IMG/VR virus record: IMGVR_UViG_3300017758_000085
Span: 1-28,101 of that record
Reading direction: 5' to 3' (one strand)
Length of the DNA stretch: 28,101 nt
Source of the DNA: a virus
In this document: positions 13,900 to 22,410 of the stretch, one piece after another
Numbering within the stretch: the stretch's first letter is position 1
Layout: the number at the start of each line of letters is the position of its first letter
The notes under the pieces: generated by a model
Told to the model about the DNA's origin: nothing
The model's input: the letters and a program-made list of their open reading frames with translations, nothing else
Database searches by the model: none
Program-made: the position numbers and the translations under genes

Positions 13900-16296
13900 A
13901 TGGATGATATCCTACAACGAGCAATGTTTCAAGGTCAACAGCCCCAGCCACAGCCACAGCCACAGTCTATGCAAGCTGATGGGACAGGTATCACTTCGGG
14001 TTTGTCGGATGCCGCTGAAGCTATGGAAGAAGTAGGAGCAAAGATTGACACAGCTGAAGATTATGCTGGTGTTATGGATGCGCTCCGTGGAGATGAAGCC
14101 TCAATAGAGGAACGCCGTACTGAACTTGCAGGGTATGTAGGCCGTAAAGATGCTGGTAAAACCCCTGATTCTGTTCTGACTTTGCTACAGCCTACTTTTA
14201 CCATTTTGGAAATAGCTGAAAATGAAGCTCCTGAGGGAGGCATCAATATGGGTATGATGCAAGCTCCTCGTCAGCAAGAAGCTATGGCTCGTATGGCTAT
14301 GGGCGAACAACCTGTAATGCGGAAGGATGGAACACCTAATTCAGAAACGGGAGGTGAGACTGTTCCTGCTGGGTTCAATATTGATGCTTATAGACAGATT
14401 ATGGGTATGGTTCCTGAGCCAACCAGTTACGAAAGTTATTTGAAACAGTACCAAGATTTATTGGGAAGTGATCAAACAGGATATGAGTATGCCCCGTATA
14501 TTTCGGGTTTGCAGTTAGCGGCGGCTGTCGCAAATGCGCCTGAAGGTGGACTGTTGAGCAGTATCCTTGCTCCACAAACCATTTCTGCTGTTGCTGATCC
14601 TATTTTGAAAATGGCTCAGGCTAAAGGGAAGCAGGAGCAAGCTATCAAACTTAAAGCGGCTGACGCGGCAAGTAAAAGCCAAGCGGCTTCACAAGAAGCT
14701 AAAACAGACATGCTTAAGACTTTTGCTACTGAAGCACTTAAAACACCCGACCTTAAGATTTTTGGCAGTGATGCACTTGGGCAGTATGCAGTAGACCCAC
14801 GCAATCCTGACAAAATTATCACTTTGAAACCAGGATTGGGTCGTAAGAAAGTACCATTTGGTGATTCTACAATGGGCTATTACTTAATTGGCGATGATGG
14901 CAAAACAACTACCTTGAAAGTAGGTCTAGGTCGTAAGCCTGATATTTTCGGTAACGCAGAATCAGGGTTTTATTACCTTGATGACAACAAAGCTGTTGTT
15001 ACTGCTAAAGCGGGTCAGGGTCCGGATAAACAAATCTACGGTAATGCCGAGTTTGGGTTCTACACCTATAACCCAAAGGATGGTACAAGCTCTGTCCTGC
15101 AAGCGGGTCAGGGTCCGGAAGCCCCTGAGTTTGTTCAACTTATTGAACGCTTTAATGATCAAAAAGCCGTTGTTGACAACCCTGCTTCTACCCCAGATTC
15201 TATAGCAAAAGCCAAACAAGAACTTACCTTCTTGTCTGGCAAACTTACTCCTTCTCCACAGGGTACAGAGTTTGAGCGTCTGCTCCAAGCGGGTAAAGAC
15301 AAAGTATATGCTCAAACAGAGGGTACAGAAGCACAAAAACTGGCGGCGGCTAATAAGTTTGAAGCTAATGCTTTGCAAGGTTACATTACGGCTAAGACAA
15401 CACCTAATTTGCAATACAACCCACGAAAATCTATTGATGATGTATTTGCAAAAATGCTGGGTGAGGATATTGCTGGTATCAATGCTAATGTTGCATCAAC
15501 ACAAGACCTTAAAAACTTTGCCAATCAAGCGGCACAGGCTTCCGAAGGGTTTGAAACAGGTGCTCTGGCTGGCACTCGCTTGCGTATCCAGAAGTTTGTT
15601 AAAGCAATCCCAGGATTGGATACCTTCATTAAAGATGGTATGTCGCCCGAAAACTATTCTGTTATTATGGGCGGCGATCCTGTCAAGGGTGAACTTGCTG
15701 AACGAGCCAGTAACCAGTTTGCATTGAGGATGTCCCAGTTTATTCCTGGAAACCTCAATGTTGAAGAACTGCAAATGGTTCAAAAAGCAGGTCCGAGCCT
15801 TTACACCACACCTGAAGGCTTGCAAGTATTGTCGCAAATTTACAATGCCTCCGCTGAACGCGCTGTCAGTGAGCAAGCCTTTGCAAATGACTGGATGCAA
15901 ACCAATAGCCCGAAATATCCGAATGCTTCAGATATGTACACCGCATTTAGCAAAGCAAGAGCAGAGTGGCGTTCAGAAAACCCTGTTGTGGATTCTGAAA
16001 TCATAGCAAACCTTCCTTCAGCACAGATAGGGGGAGAAATTACCGCCCAGCGTGTAGTGGGTGAGGGGACTGATCGCGAAACACAAAGTATGCGATTGAC
16101 TCAGGATCAAAACAAAATCGCTAGGTTTGTGACCAAATTTGATACTATAGAACAATTTAAAGCAAATGTTGGTGGTTTGATTCAACTTGGCGTACTAAAA
16201 GATAGAGATGGTGCGGTTATTACTACTAATCCGAATGATACCTCTATGAATAAACTTTGGGAAATCTACTCAGGTTTCCAATTTGGGGAGCAATAA
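13900..16296 (+). CDS. Large internal virion protein, 798 aa
   Basis: A 798-residue protein. ATG 13900 (MDDILQRAMFQGQQ) is preferred to ATG 13867, which would overlap the preceding gene by 29 bp and has no better ribosome site. Residues about 13-22 are a Pro-Gln dipeptide run. Residues 286-408 hold four imperfect repeats of about 30 residues with a (I/V)-x-(F/Y)-G-x4-G-x-Y core. The C-terminal half is helical (FVKAIPGLDTFIKDGMSPEN onward) without a recognised enzyme motif. Size and place between the 320- and 1053-residue proteins suggest a DNA-ejection protein analogous to T7 gp15/gp16 or P22 gp16/gp20. No lytic transglycosylase motif was seen. Confidence 0.65.
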   Translation: MDDILQRAMFQGQQPQPQPQPQSMQADGTGITSGLSDAAEAMEEVGAKIDTAEDYAGVMDALRGDEASIEERRTELAGYVGRKDAGKTPDSVLTLLQPTFTILEIAENEAPEGGINMGMMQAPRQQEAMARMAMGEQPVMRKDGTPNSETGGETVPAGFNIDAYRQIMGMVPEPTSYESYLKQYQDLLGSDQTGYEYAPYISGLQLAAAVANAPEGGLLSSILAPQTISAVADPILKMAQAKGKQEQAIKLKAADAASKSQAASQEAKTDMLKTFATEALKTPDLKIFGSDALGQYAVDPRNPDKIITLKPGLGRKKVPFGDSTMGYYLIGDDGKTTTLKVGLGRKPDIFGNAESGFYYLDDNKAVVTAKAGQGPDKQIYGNAEFGFYTYNPKDGTSSVLQAGQGPEAPEFVQLIERFNDQKAVVDNPASTPDSIAKAKQELTFLSGKLTPSPQGTEFERLLQAGKDKVYAQTEGTEAQKLAAANKFEANALQGYITAKTTPNLQYNPRKSIDDVFAKMLGEDIAGINANVASTQDLKNFANQAAQASEGFETGALAGTRLRIQKFVKAIPGLDTFIKDGMSPENYSVIMGGDPVKGELAERASNQFALRMSQFIPGNLNVEELQMVQKAGPSLYTTPEGLQVLSQIYNASAERAVSEQAFANDWMQTNSPKYPNASDMYTAFSKARAEWRSENPVVDSEIIANLPSAQIGGEITAQRVVGEGTDRETQSMRLTQDQNKIARFVTKFDTIEQFKANVGGLIQLGVLKDRDGAVITTNPNDTSMNKLWEIYSGFQFGEQ
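14755..15123 (+). repeat. Four imperfect about 90-bp coding repeats
   Basis: Units begin at KIFGSDALGQYAV (14755), VPFGDSTMGYYLI, DIFGNAESGFYYL and QIYGNAEFGFYTY, with lengths of 32, 30, 30 and 31 residues. Each ends in a Gly-x-Gly turn (GLGRK or GQGP). Shared 17-bp GCGGGTCAGGGTCCGGA occurs in the last two. This looks like a beta-blade or beta-hairpin repeat inside an otherwise helical protein. Confidence 0.75.
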
Positions 16297-19200
16297 ATGG
16301 CTAGACCAGATGACCCTCTTGTAGTTGATACCATTGCTGGTGGGCAAGTTGAGGTACCACAGGAGTTTATGACTCTTCCTGAAGATTCTTTAGTAGTAGA
16401 TGCTTTGCCAGAAGCGTTCTTCACTCCTAGAGGTGCAAGGATAACACCGTATACTAAGGAAGACGTACCTACCCGACAGTTAGACCCTGAAACAATTGAA
16501 ACTGTAAACCGTGCCGCTATAGAGTCACAGTTTATAGAAGATGTCACTAGTGCTAGGGATATGGGTATTGGTCGCCCTGATGATTTCAAACCCCTTACTA
16601 TTGAACCCGATGTAGGGGAGGGTCAACTACTTACGGATAAACCTTTCAAAAGCGACCTTGAGCTTGAGAACCTTAACCGCGATCGTATTGAAAACTTGAT
16701 TATTGATCAATATGGTGGAAACAATTATCAAGGGGCAGATACAGTCGGTCCAATAAAACTAGGTGTGCGCGAAGGTTTGGCTCGCCGTAATAAGTTTGAC
16801 GACCGTAAAGGTTATTTCAAAAAGCATTATCCTGAAGGCCGTTATCTACGGGTAGATGTAGGTGGCGGTGAAACAGTAGAACTGTACAGTATTGTGCCAA
16901 ATGGTGCGTTATATCGTGCTGACCCTACCTTTAACCCAGAGGCTCCAGGAGCAGGGTATGAATTCTTAGCCGATGTGCTGGATGTAGAAGCTAATATTCT
17001 TACGCCCACGAATGCAACGGCAGTAGCCGCTAGTATTATTTTCCCACCTAGCCTAGTTGGTACGCTTGGAGTTGCCGCCACAACGACAGGGGCTAATGTT
17101 TTAGAACAATGGGCGATGAATGAAACAGGAAGGCCGTTTTGGGAGCTGGCGGGTGATCCTTCTGTTTGGAAAGATGCCGCGTTAATAGGTAGTTTGGAAG
17201 CTACCCTTTTTGCAGTTTCACCTATTGTCGGTAATCGCTTTAGGTCTATTTTTACTAGCGAAGGTCCAAGTGCCATTCTTGCTGGTAAAACTGCTCCAGG
17301 AGCTATTGCTGGTCAGGAAGCCGCAGAACGGTTGGGCTTACCACTACTCACGGTTTCCCAGTTAACTGAAAGCCCTATTATCAAGCGTATCCAAGGGCAA
17401 GTAGCGGGTTTGTCTAAAACACCTCAGCAAGTGTTGAATAATCAACAAGCAAAACTGTGGGGTGTGCTTCATGAAAAATCTTTAAGACCAGAAGGCATGG
17501 AAGGGTTTACTGCGGCAGAGTTGAGTCAGTATTTAGATTTGTCTGCGCGTAGACTTAGTGTAGAACTTGACGATATGTATAAACTCCGTGCTGAAGGTGC
17601 AAATGTTGACACCAAAACGCTACAAAAAACGCAAGAAGACATCCGTATGCTTACAGGTCAGTTGGACAAAAGTCTGCGGGAAGTAACGGATCAAGCCTAT
17701 ACCCGTGCTTTTGAAACAGCAGATGCTGAAAATGTTGTTTTTGATTTAGCTCCTGTAAAAGAAGTAGCTCAAGATATTCGGGTTGGCACACAAACTCGGG
17801 CGGGTACGACTGACGCTACAACAGAAACAATAGAAACAGGTTTGTTGGGTCCGGATGGTAATCCTATTACCCGTACTGTTACTACACCTTCTAAAGAACT
17901 AACTGAAACTATTGAATCTGTAGACCAACGGTTGCTGAACGTTGCTGATAAGTTTGAGAATGTTTGGAATCAGGAAGTTACTACCCTTTCAGTTCGTGAT
18001 AAAGGCAAAGACTATAGTTTCAATGCTCTCAAACAACTTCAAGCCATGCGTAATGAGGTTGCGGATATTGCGTTTGGTGGTGGTCAAACTAACCAAAATG
18101 CTGTGAAACTACTAAAGTCTATAGACGAAGTTTTGCAAAACCCTAGAGGTGGTGGTACTGGATGGAAGGAAGCATGGGAAGAAGCTACTTCGCTCTCTAG
18201 ACTTGCTTCTGATGTTAAAAACGCCAGTAAGCTCCACAGCTTTTTTTCAAGGGATACACAAGTAAATCCTGCTGAACTTGGTAAAAAATTCTGGTCAGGT
18301 GAGTTTAATTCTTCCGATTGGAATGTAATGACCAACTGGTTGATTAGCTCTTCTAAAACTCCAGCAGGGCGGGATGCCGCTAACCAACTTATTCGCGATG
18401 TGCAAAATGGTTTTTTACAAGATCTTGGTTCAAAACCTGATTTGATTGCTGAGCGGATCCGCATTATGAAAAAACAAGACAATGATTTGTTTTTGAAACT
18501 TGTGCCTAATGCGGCTGATAGAGCGGCAATAAATGATATTGCACAACGGGCGGCTTGGATACAATCAGATGCTGTTCAAGGTGCTTTAGCCAGAGATATG
18601 TCAAACGGTGCTCGGTCTACCACTCTTATAAGAACTATGACAGATAATGAAGTGGCTAAGTTCATTGCAGATGGCGGCGGGTTTATGGGCAACCGTGCGC
18701 TTAATATGCGAGCTTCTGTTTTTGATGAAATCCTTAAAAAATCAACTTCTTTCAACACAGATTTAGGTAGAGAGGTTGTTGACCCCAAGGCTCTTGGTAC
18801 TGAAATACAAAAACTTTTGAAATTTGACGGTCAGTATGAGGGTCTTCAGCCTTTGTTTAAAGACGCCGCTCATCCAGAGTATATGCAAGAGTTGGCTGAC
18901 ATCCGAACTTATGTCATGTATTCTAATCAATTAGATGACATGGGTTCAAGTTTGCAGTCTGCTTCTGTTGTTGCTGATTTGCAAAACCTTGATATAGTTG
19001 CTTTGAAACAAATCCTGCAAGCCAACCTTATGGCTAAGTTTTTAGCATCGCCACCTTCGGTTGCCCAAATGCAAAGAGTCCATGGTCCAAATGCCTTTAA
19101 ACTTGGAAAAGATTCAGTGTATGGCGTTATACTAGACACTATGCGTAAGGGTTTTGTAGACCAAAGTGAGACTCTAGAGGAAGAAGTGTTACGCACCCAG

Positions 19201-19458
19201 ATGGCTCCAGCTATGGGCGACACCTCGGCTGTAGAAACTGATGCTACCACCAATGTAGTAAGTGCGCCTGTTACCCCTCCTGTAATCGCTCCTGCGCCTC
19301 CTGTAGCGAGTGCTAACATAGGGTTGCCTAAAATACCTCTGGCAAGTACGCCCCCTGCAACACAGTCAAGAACCACGGACTTTGCCTCTTTGTTTCCAAG
19401 GGATGATTTGGGTGGTGCAATATCAAGGCGTGGCCAAGGCATTATGAGTTTAGGATAA
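16297..19458 (+). CDS. Large internal virion protein, 1053 aa
   Basis: A 1053-residue protein, the largest here. The N-terminus is disordered and acidic. Residues about 240-275 form a hydrophobic Ala/Thr/Gly stretch (VAASIIFPPSLVGTLGVAAT) that might span or enter a membrane. The body is long helical segments. A Pro-rich linker (PVTPPVIAPAPPVASA) near 990-1006 precedes the C-terminal SLFPRDDLGGAISRRGQG, an ending that recurs in large internal proteins of marine phages. No peptidase, transglycosylase or polymerase motif was recognised. GGGGAG at 16285-16290 supports the start. It probably forms the main ejectosome barrel, by analogy with T7 gp16; this is inference. Confidence 0.65.
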   Translation: MARPDDPLVVDTIAGGQVEVPQEFMTLPEDSLVVDALPEAFFTPRGARITPYTKEDVPTRQLDPETIETVNRAAIESQFIEDVTSARDMGIGRPDDFKPLTIEPDVGEGQLLTDKPFKSDLELENLNRDRIENLIIDQYGGNNYQGADTVGPIKLGVREGLARRNKFDDRKGYFKKHYPEGRYLRVDVGGGETVELYSIVPNGALYRADPTFNPEAPGAGYEFLADVLDVEANILTPTNATAVAASIIFPPSLVGTLGVAATTTGANVLEQWAMNETGRPFWELAGDPSVWKDAALIGSLEATLFAVSPIVGNRFRSIFTSEGPSAILAGKTAPGAIAGQEAAERLGLPLLTVSQLTESPIIKRIQGQVAGLSKTPQQVLNNQQAKLWGVLHEKSLRPEGMEGFTAAELSQYLDLSARRLSVELDDMYKLRAEGANVDTKTLQKTQEDIRMLTGQLDKSLREVTDQAYTRAFETADAENVVFDLAPVKEVAQDIRVGTQTRAGTTDATTETIETGLLGPDGNPITRTVTTPSKELTETIESVDQRLLNVADKFENVWNQEVTTLSVRDKGKDYSFNALKQLQAMRNEVADIAFGGGQTNQNAVKLLKSIDEVLQNPRGGGTGWKEAWEEATSLSRLASDVKNASKLHSFFSRDTQVNPAELGKKFWSGEFNSSDWNVMTNWLISSSKTPAGRDAANQLIRDVQNGFLQDLGSKPDLIAERIRIMKKQDNDLFLKLVPNAADRAAINDIAQRAAWIQSDAVQGALARDMSNGARSTTLIRTMTDNEVAKFIADGGGFMGNRALNMRASVFDEILKKSTSFNTDLGREVVDPKALGTEIQKLLKFDGQYEGLQPLFKDAAHPEYMQELADIRTYVMYSNQLDDMGSSLQSASVVADLQNLDIVALKQILQANLMAKFLASPPSVAQMQRVHGPNAFKLGKDSVYGVILDTMRKGFVDQSETLEEEVLRTQMAPAMGDTSAVETDATTNVVSAPVTPPVIAPAPPVASANIGLPKIPLASTPPATQSRTTDFASLFPRDDLGGAISRRGQGIMSLG

Positions 19459-19461
19459 GTT

Positions 19462-19908
19462 ATGAATTTAGAACAGTTACGCAAAGAAATAGAAGCAGAT
19501 GAGGGGTGTAGATATGACATTTATTTGGATCATCTTGGCTATCCTACTTTTGGCATTGGCCATCTTATTAGCAAAACGGATCCAGAGCATGGAGCAGAAG
19601 TCGGGACAAGTGTCAGCGAAACTCGTGTCATACAAGCATTCAATACAGACATGGATATCGTATTGGATGACTGCAATACGCTCTATGAAAATTTTGAAAC
19701 GCTTCCGGAAGAAGTCCAACACATAATTGCAAACATGATGTTTAATATGGGTAGACCGCGCCTCAGTAAATTTAAGGGGATGAAGGCTGGTGTAGATGCT
19801 CAGGATTGGAATAAAGCCGCTGATGAAATGGTTGACTCACGCTGGTATCAACAAGTTACAAATAGAGCGCAACGGCTTGTAGACCGTATGCGAGCAGTAG
19901 AGGCGTAA
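19462..19908 (+). CDS. Endolysin, T4-type lysozyme (GH24)
   Basis: A 148-residue muramidase that cleaves the MurNAc-GlcNAc bond of peptidoglycan to lyse the host. The catalytic triad of T4 lysozyme (E11, D20, T26) is matched with identical spacing by E14, D23 and T29 in DEGCRYDIYLDHLGYPTFGIGHL-like context. The C-terminal lobe (MMFNMGRPRLSKFKGMKAG, then WNKAADEMVDSRWYQQVTNR) is also typical. There is no signal peptide, so export should depend on a holin or the downstream membrane protein. It starts three bases after the large virion protein and directly abuts the next gene. Confidence 0.92.
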   Translation: MNLEQLRKEIEADEGCRYDIYLDHLGYPTFGIGHLISKTDPEHGAEVGTSVSETRVIQAFNTDMDIVLDDCNTLYENFETLPEEVQHIIANMMFNMGRPRLSKFKGMKAGVDAQDWNKAADEMVDSRWYQQVTNRAQRLVDRMRAVEA

Positions 19909-20382
19909 ATGGATCCCGTTAGCGCAATGGCAACCGCTTCAGCGGCTTTTGGTGCGCTTAAAAAAGGCTTTGCTATAGGCCGTGATCTAGAATCTATGTC
20001 TAGAGATTTGTCAAGATGGATGGGTGCGCTTTCCGACATTGAACAAGCTGAAAAAGAAGCTAAAAACCCACCTATTTTCAAGAAAATAATGAGCAGTAAA
20101 ACTGTAGAACAAGAAGCGATAGAAGCCTTCGCCGCAAAGAAAAAAGCCCAATCACAAAGAGACGAACTTAAACAGTGGTTACAGTTTACCGTTGGTTCAA
20201 AAGCATGGGACGAGCTTATTGCAATGGAAGGCCAAATCCGTAAACAGCGTCAAGAAACAATTTACCGACAGCGTGAGCGCAGACAAAAGTTTGTTGAAAT
20301 AGTAGTAATCATTTTAGCTATTGCTAGTGGAGCGGCTTTATTGTTCGGATTTATATGGTTTATGAAGAGCAGACAGAACTAA
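19909..20382 (+). CDS. Tail-anchored membrane protein, candidate lysis factor
   Basis: A 157-residue protein with an Ala-rich N-terminus, a charged helical body (RKQRQETIYRQRERRQK before the membrane) and one hydrophobic helix near 129-151 (VEIVVIILAIASGAALLFGF), followed by a short basic tail. The predicted topology has the N-terminal domain in the cytoplasm. It abuts the lysozyme gene with no gap. The MDPVSAMATASAAFGALKKG opening recurs in phage proteins beside lysozymes. It could act as a holin or spanin-like factor, but its single C-terminal helix is unusual for either, so the lysis role is tentative. Its stop overlaps the stop of the opposite-strand helicase gene. Confidence 0.6.
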   Translation: MDPVSAMATASAAFGALKKGFAIGRDLESMSRDLSRWMGALSDIEQAEKEAKNPPIFKKIMSSKTVEQEAIEAFAAKKKAQSQRDELKQWLQFTVGSKAWDELIAMEGQIRKQRQETIYRQRERRQKFVEIVVIILAIASGAALLFGFIWFMKSRQN

Positions 20383-21815
20383 ACAATCCAATCCCTGAAG
20401 TCTTCTGCAAGGACTTGGCTTGCTATATTGATTTTATTCCGCAAGGCTTTGAGGATACGCTCATCGACTGTGTCTTCCGCTACAATATCAATGTATGTGA
20501 CTTTGCTAGTTTGCCCGATACGGTGCGCTCTATCCTCACTTTGTAGTCGTATTTCAAGGTCGAAGTTGTTACTGTAATAAACAACAGTCTTAGCTTCTGT
20601 TAAGGTTAGACCATATCCCCCTGTTCGTGGTTGCCCTACAAAATAAGTCAATGGGTCGTTAGGGTCTTGGAAACGTTCTACAATTTCCTGCCGCTCATCA
20701 CTCTCGGTTTCACCGTAGTATGTGGCTACTGATTGTTCTCCATACACTTTTGCGATTGATTGCTCTATATTCTTAATATCGTGCGTGAAGTTAGCCCAGA
20801 TGATAACTTTACCATCAACCTCTTCTAAAACGGACATTAGTTCAGGCAACTTGGCTGAATCAAATATTTTCATTTCACCGTCATCCATTCGCACATGCCC
20901 AGAGCATACTTGCTGTAGCCTGAGCAGTTGTGTGAGGATAGTATCTGTTGTTACAGAACCTTCCTCAAGCATGGCAAGAGCAAATGTTTTAAGGCTTGAG
21001 TAAACCGATTTTTGTTCAGTGGTAAGTTCCACACTGCGTTTGATATACACTTTATCAGGCAAGTCTAAGCAGTCTTCTTTCTTTACACGGAAACTAAAGT
21101 TTTCTAAAACACCGTTGAGTTTATCAAGGTTACGGTATCCAACCACTTGGTTAAAACTGTGCGCTCCCATTGTACGGCGTTGCACCACAGCATATTCGTA
21201 TTGGAAGCTGAAGTAACTACTATGGCCAAGTAACCATGAATCAAGAAACTCACATTGTGTGTATAAGTCCATAGGGCTTTTGGTTACTGGTGACCCTGTT
21301 AGTATGCGTTTGAAGGTAGCGTTTTTGCCTATCTTCACAATGTTTTTAGTGCGTTTAGCATCCTTGCTTTTTATGGTGGTGCTTTCATCCACAGCCATAA
21401 GACATTTGTGAGCATTGATAAAACGCTCAGCAATATCACAACCCTTCTTTGTGCTGAAGGCTTCAACATTCATAACAAAGATCTTGAGGTTGTCATCAGG
21501 GAAAAACAAGGTTTTTTGTTTTTCAAGTTGTGTTTTGGTTTGGCTAGGGTTCCACAGCACTGTGTCATACATAACATGGTCTGGAATGTGCGTGGGCAGT
21601 TCACCTTTTTCCCAGTTTCGGTATACACCCTTGGGGGCGATTATCAACGCCGCTGTGATCTGACCTCGGTCGTACAACACGCACATATTATCAATAAGCA
21701 CTTTTGATTTGCCTGTCCCCATATCCATGAAGTAAGCAAATTCTGGCTTGTTCCAAGATCTTTTTAGTGCCTCGAGCTGATGCTCATAAGGCTTGTATTT
21801 AAATTTGTAACGCAT
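20379..21815 (-). CDS. SNF2-family DNA helicase/ATPase
   Basis: A 478-residue SF2 ATPase. Walker A MGTGKS (32-37), a DEAH-box variant DEST (143-146), motif III TGSP (173-176), motif V around GYGLTLTEAKTVVYYS, and motif VI QSEDRAHRIGQ (425-435), which is diagnostic of the Snf2 family. Phage members probably act as translocases or helicases in replication or recombination. It is the only minus-strand gene. ATG 21815 (MRYKFKYKPYEHQ) is preferred because the helicase domain starts there and a TGCTATTAT extended -10 lies 29-37 bases upstream. ATG 21872 would add 19 unrelated residues. Its stop overlaps the plus-strand stop in CTAA. Confidence 0.88.
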   Translation of the reverse strand: MRYKFKYKPYEHQLEALKRSWNKPEFAYFMDMGTGKSKVLIDNMCVLYDRGQITAALIIAPKGVYRNWEKGELPTHIPDHVMYDTVLWNPSQTKTQLEKQKTLFFPDDNLKIFVMNVEAFSTKKGCDIAERFINAHKCLMAVDESTTIKSKDAKRTKNIVKIGKNATFKRILTGSPVTKSPMDLYTQCEFLDSWLLGHSSYFSFQYEYAVVQRRTMGAHSFNQVVGYRNLDKLNGVLENFSFRVKKEDCLDLPDKVYIKRSVELTTEQKSVYSSLKTFALAMLEEGSVTTDTILTQLLRLQQVCSGHVRMDDGEMKIFDSAKLPELMSVLEEVDGKVIIWANFTHDIKNIEQSIAKVYGEQSVATYYGETESDERQEIVERFQDPNDPLTYFVGQPRTGGYGLTLTEAKTVVYYSNNFDLEIRLQSEDRAHRIGQTSKVTYIDIVAEDTVDERILKALRNKINIASQVLAEDFRDWIV

Positions 21816-21843
21816 AACACCGCTTTCTAATGGGTACTTTTGT

Positions 21844-21852
21844 ATAATAGCA
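21844..21852 (-). promoter_or_regulatory. Extended -10 promoter for the helicase gene
   Basis: On the minus strand TGCTATTAT fits the extended -10 consensus TGnTATAAT with one mismatch. Transcription would start near 21837, giving a leader of about 22 bases before ATG 21815. No good -35 is seen, which an extended -10 can tolerate. The opposite strand reads TATAAT at 21843-21848, also without a -35. Confidence 0.4.
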
Positions 21853-21922
21853 CCGAACGCAAAAAACTGCATATGTTTTTGGGTCTGTTTTAAATCCGCG
21901 CGACCAGTCTAAGTAAGTATTT

Positions 21923-21985
21923 GTTTTAGGATAAAACCCAGATATCAGATATCTGATATTAAAATATCTGATTAATCGTAACGAT
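21923..21985. repeat. Cluster of three perfect palindromes
   Basis: GTTTTA-GGA-TAAAAC at 21923-21937, ATATCAGATATCTGATAT at 21942-21959 (18 bp, no spacer) and ATCGT-A-ACGAT at 21975-21985. ATCTGAT occurs again at 21966-21972, a third half-site 15 bp from the one at 21951. Stacked dyads of different sequence in 63 bp suggest operator sites for dimeric DNA-binding proteins or an origin-type element. Confidence 0.7.
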
Positions 21986-22030
21986 AACTTTTATGTTTTA
22001 CCCCTATATATAAAAGTGTAGGTTAAAGCT

Positions 22031-22050
22031 GTTGGGTAATTCTGCCCAGC
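22031..22050 (+). promoter_or_regulatory. Leader hairpin before the early operon
   Basis: GTTGGG (22031-22036) pairs with CCCAGC (22045-22050), one G-U pair included, around an eight-base loop. No U-run follows, so a terminator is unlikely. It sits in the predicted 5' leader 28 bases before the GTG start, where it could affect mRNA stability or translation. Confidence 0.35.
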
Positions 22051-22077
22051 ATAGAAAGCAAAACGGAGTAGAAAGCC

Positions 22078-22410
22078 GTGACAGTCTACATAACACAAGA
22101 AGTGCGTGGTAGAAATATCACAGATGCAGTTGCCTTTGGTGACTTACAAATACTCGTTCCTGCAAAGGAGCAAGTATCATTTAGCACTCAGCCGACGGTT
22201 CGTAGGATTCATCGTGGCCTTCGCAACTTTTGTGACGAGGATTACATTTTGTTATCTGGTGACCCTTTGTGCATTGGTATTGCCTGTGCAGAAGCGGCAC
22301 GGCGTAACAACGGTAAGTTCAAAGCACTCAAGTGGGATAGGTTAGAAGAACGTTACTACCCTTTGGAAGTGGACTTATATCATAGGAAGGAGGTCCCAAA
22401 TGGACTTTGA
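22078..22410 (+). CDS. Early conserved phage protein, 110 aa
   Basis: A 110-residue protein starting at GTG (22078), with GGAG at 22065-22068. MTVYITQEVRGRNITDAVAF and FSTQPTVRRIHRGLRNFCDE are patterns I associate with the first early gene of related marine podophages. A compact region DYILLSGDPLCIGIACAEAA leads to KALKWDRLEERYYPLEVDLY. No named domain recognised. First gene after the divergent control region, so it may be a host-takeover or regulatory protein. It overlaps the next gene by 11 bp. Confidence 0.7.
   Translation: MTVYITQEVRGRNITDAVAFGDLQILVPAKEQVSFSTQPTVRRIHRGLRNFCDEDYILLSGDPLCIGIACAEAARRNNGKFKALKWDRLEERYYPLEVDLYHRKEVPNGL

Larger units (their letters stand above)
21816..22077. 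promoter_or_regulatory. AT-rich divergent control region
   Basis: A 262-bp region between the helicase gene (leftward) and the early genes (rightward), the largest gap in the window. It contains no convincing gene. It holds a minus-strand extended -10, three perfect inverted repeats, a TATATATAAA box at 22005-22014 and a leader hairpin. It is the likely site of early promoters and operator control, and perhaps of replication initiation. No clear -35 box accompanies the rightward -10-like sequences. Confidence 0.6.

Noticed and set aside
20355-20546. Plus-strand frame across the helicase 3' end
   Set aside because: It lies opposite the conserved helicase C-terminus, has no ribosome site and starts inside the membrane protein gene.
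21816-21872. N-terminal extension of the SNF2 helicase from ATG 21872
   Set aside because: The added 19 residues are not part of the helicase domain, and the extended -10 at 21844-21852 would lie inside the coding region.
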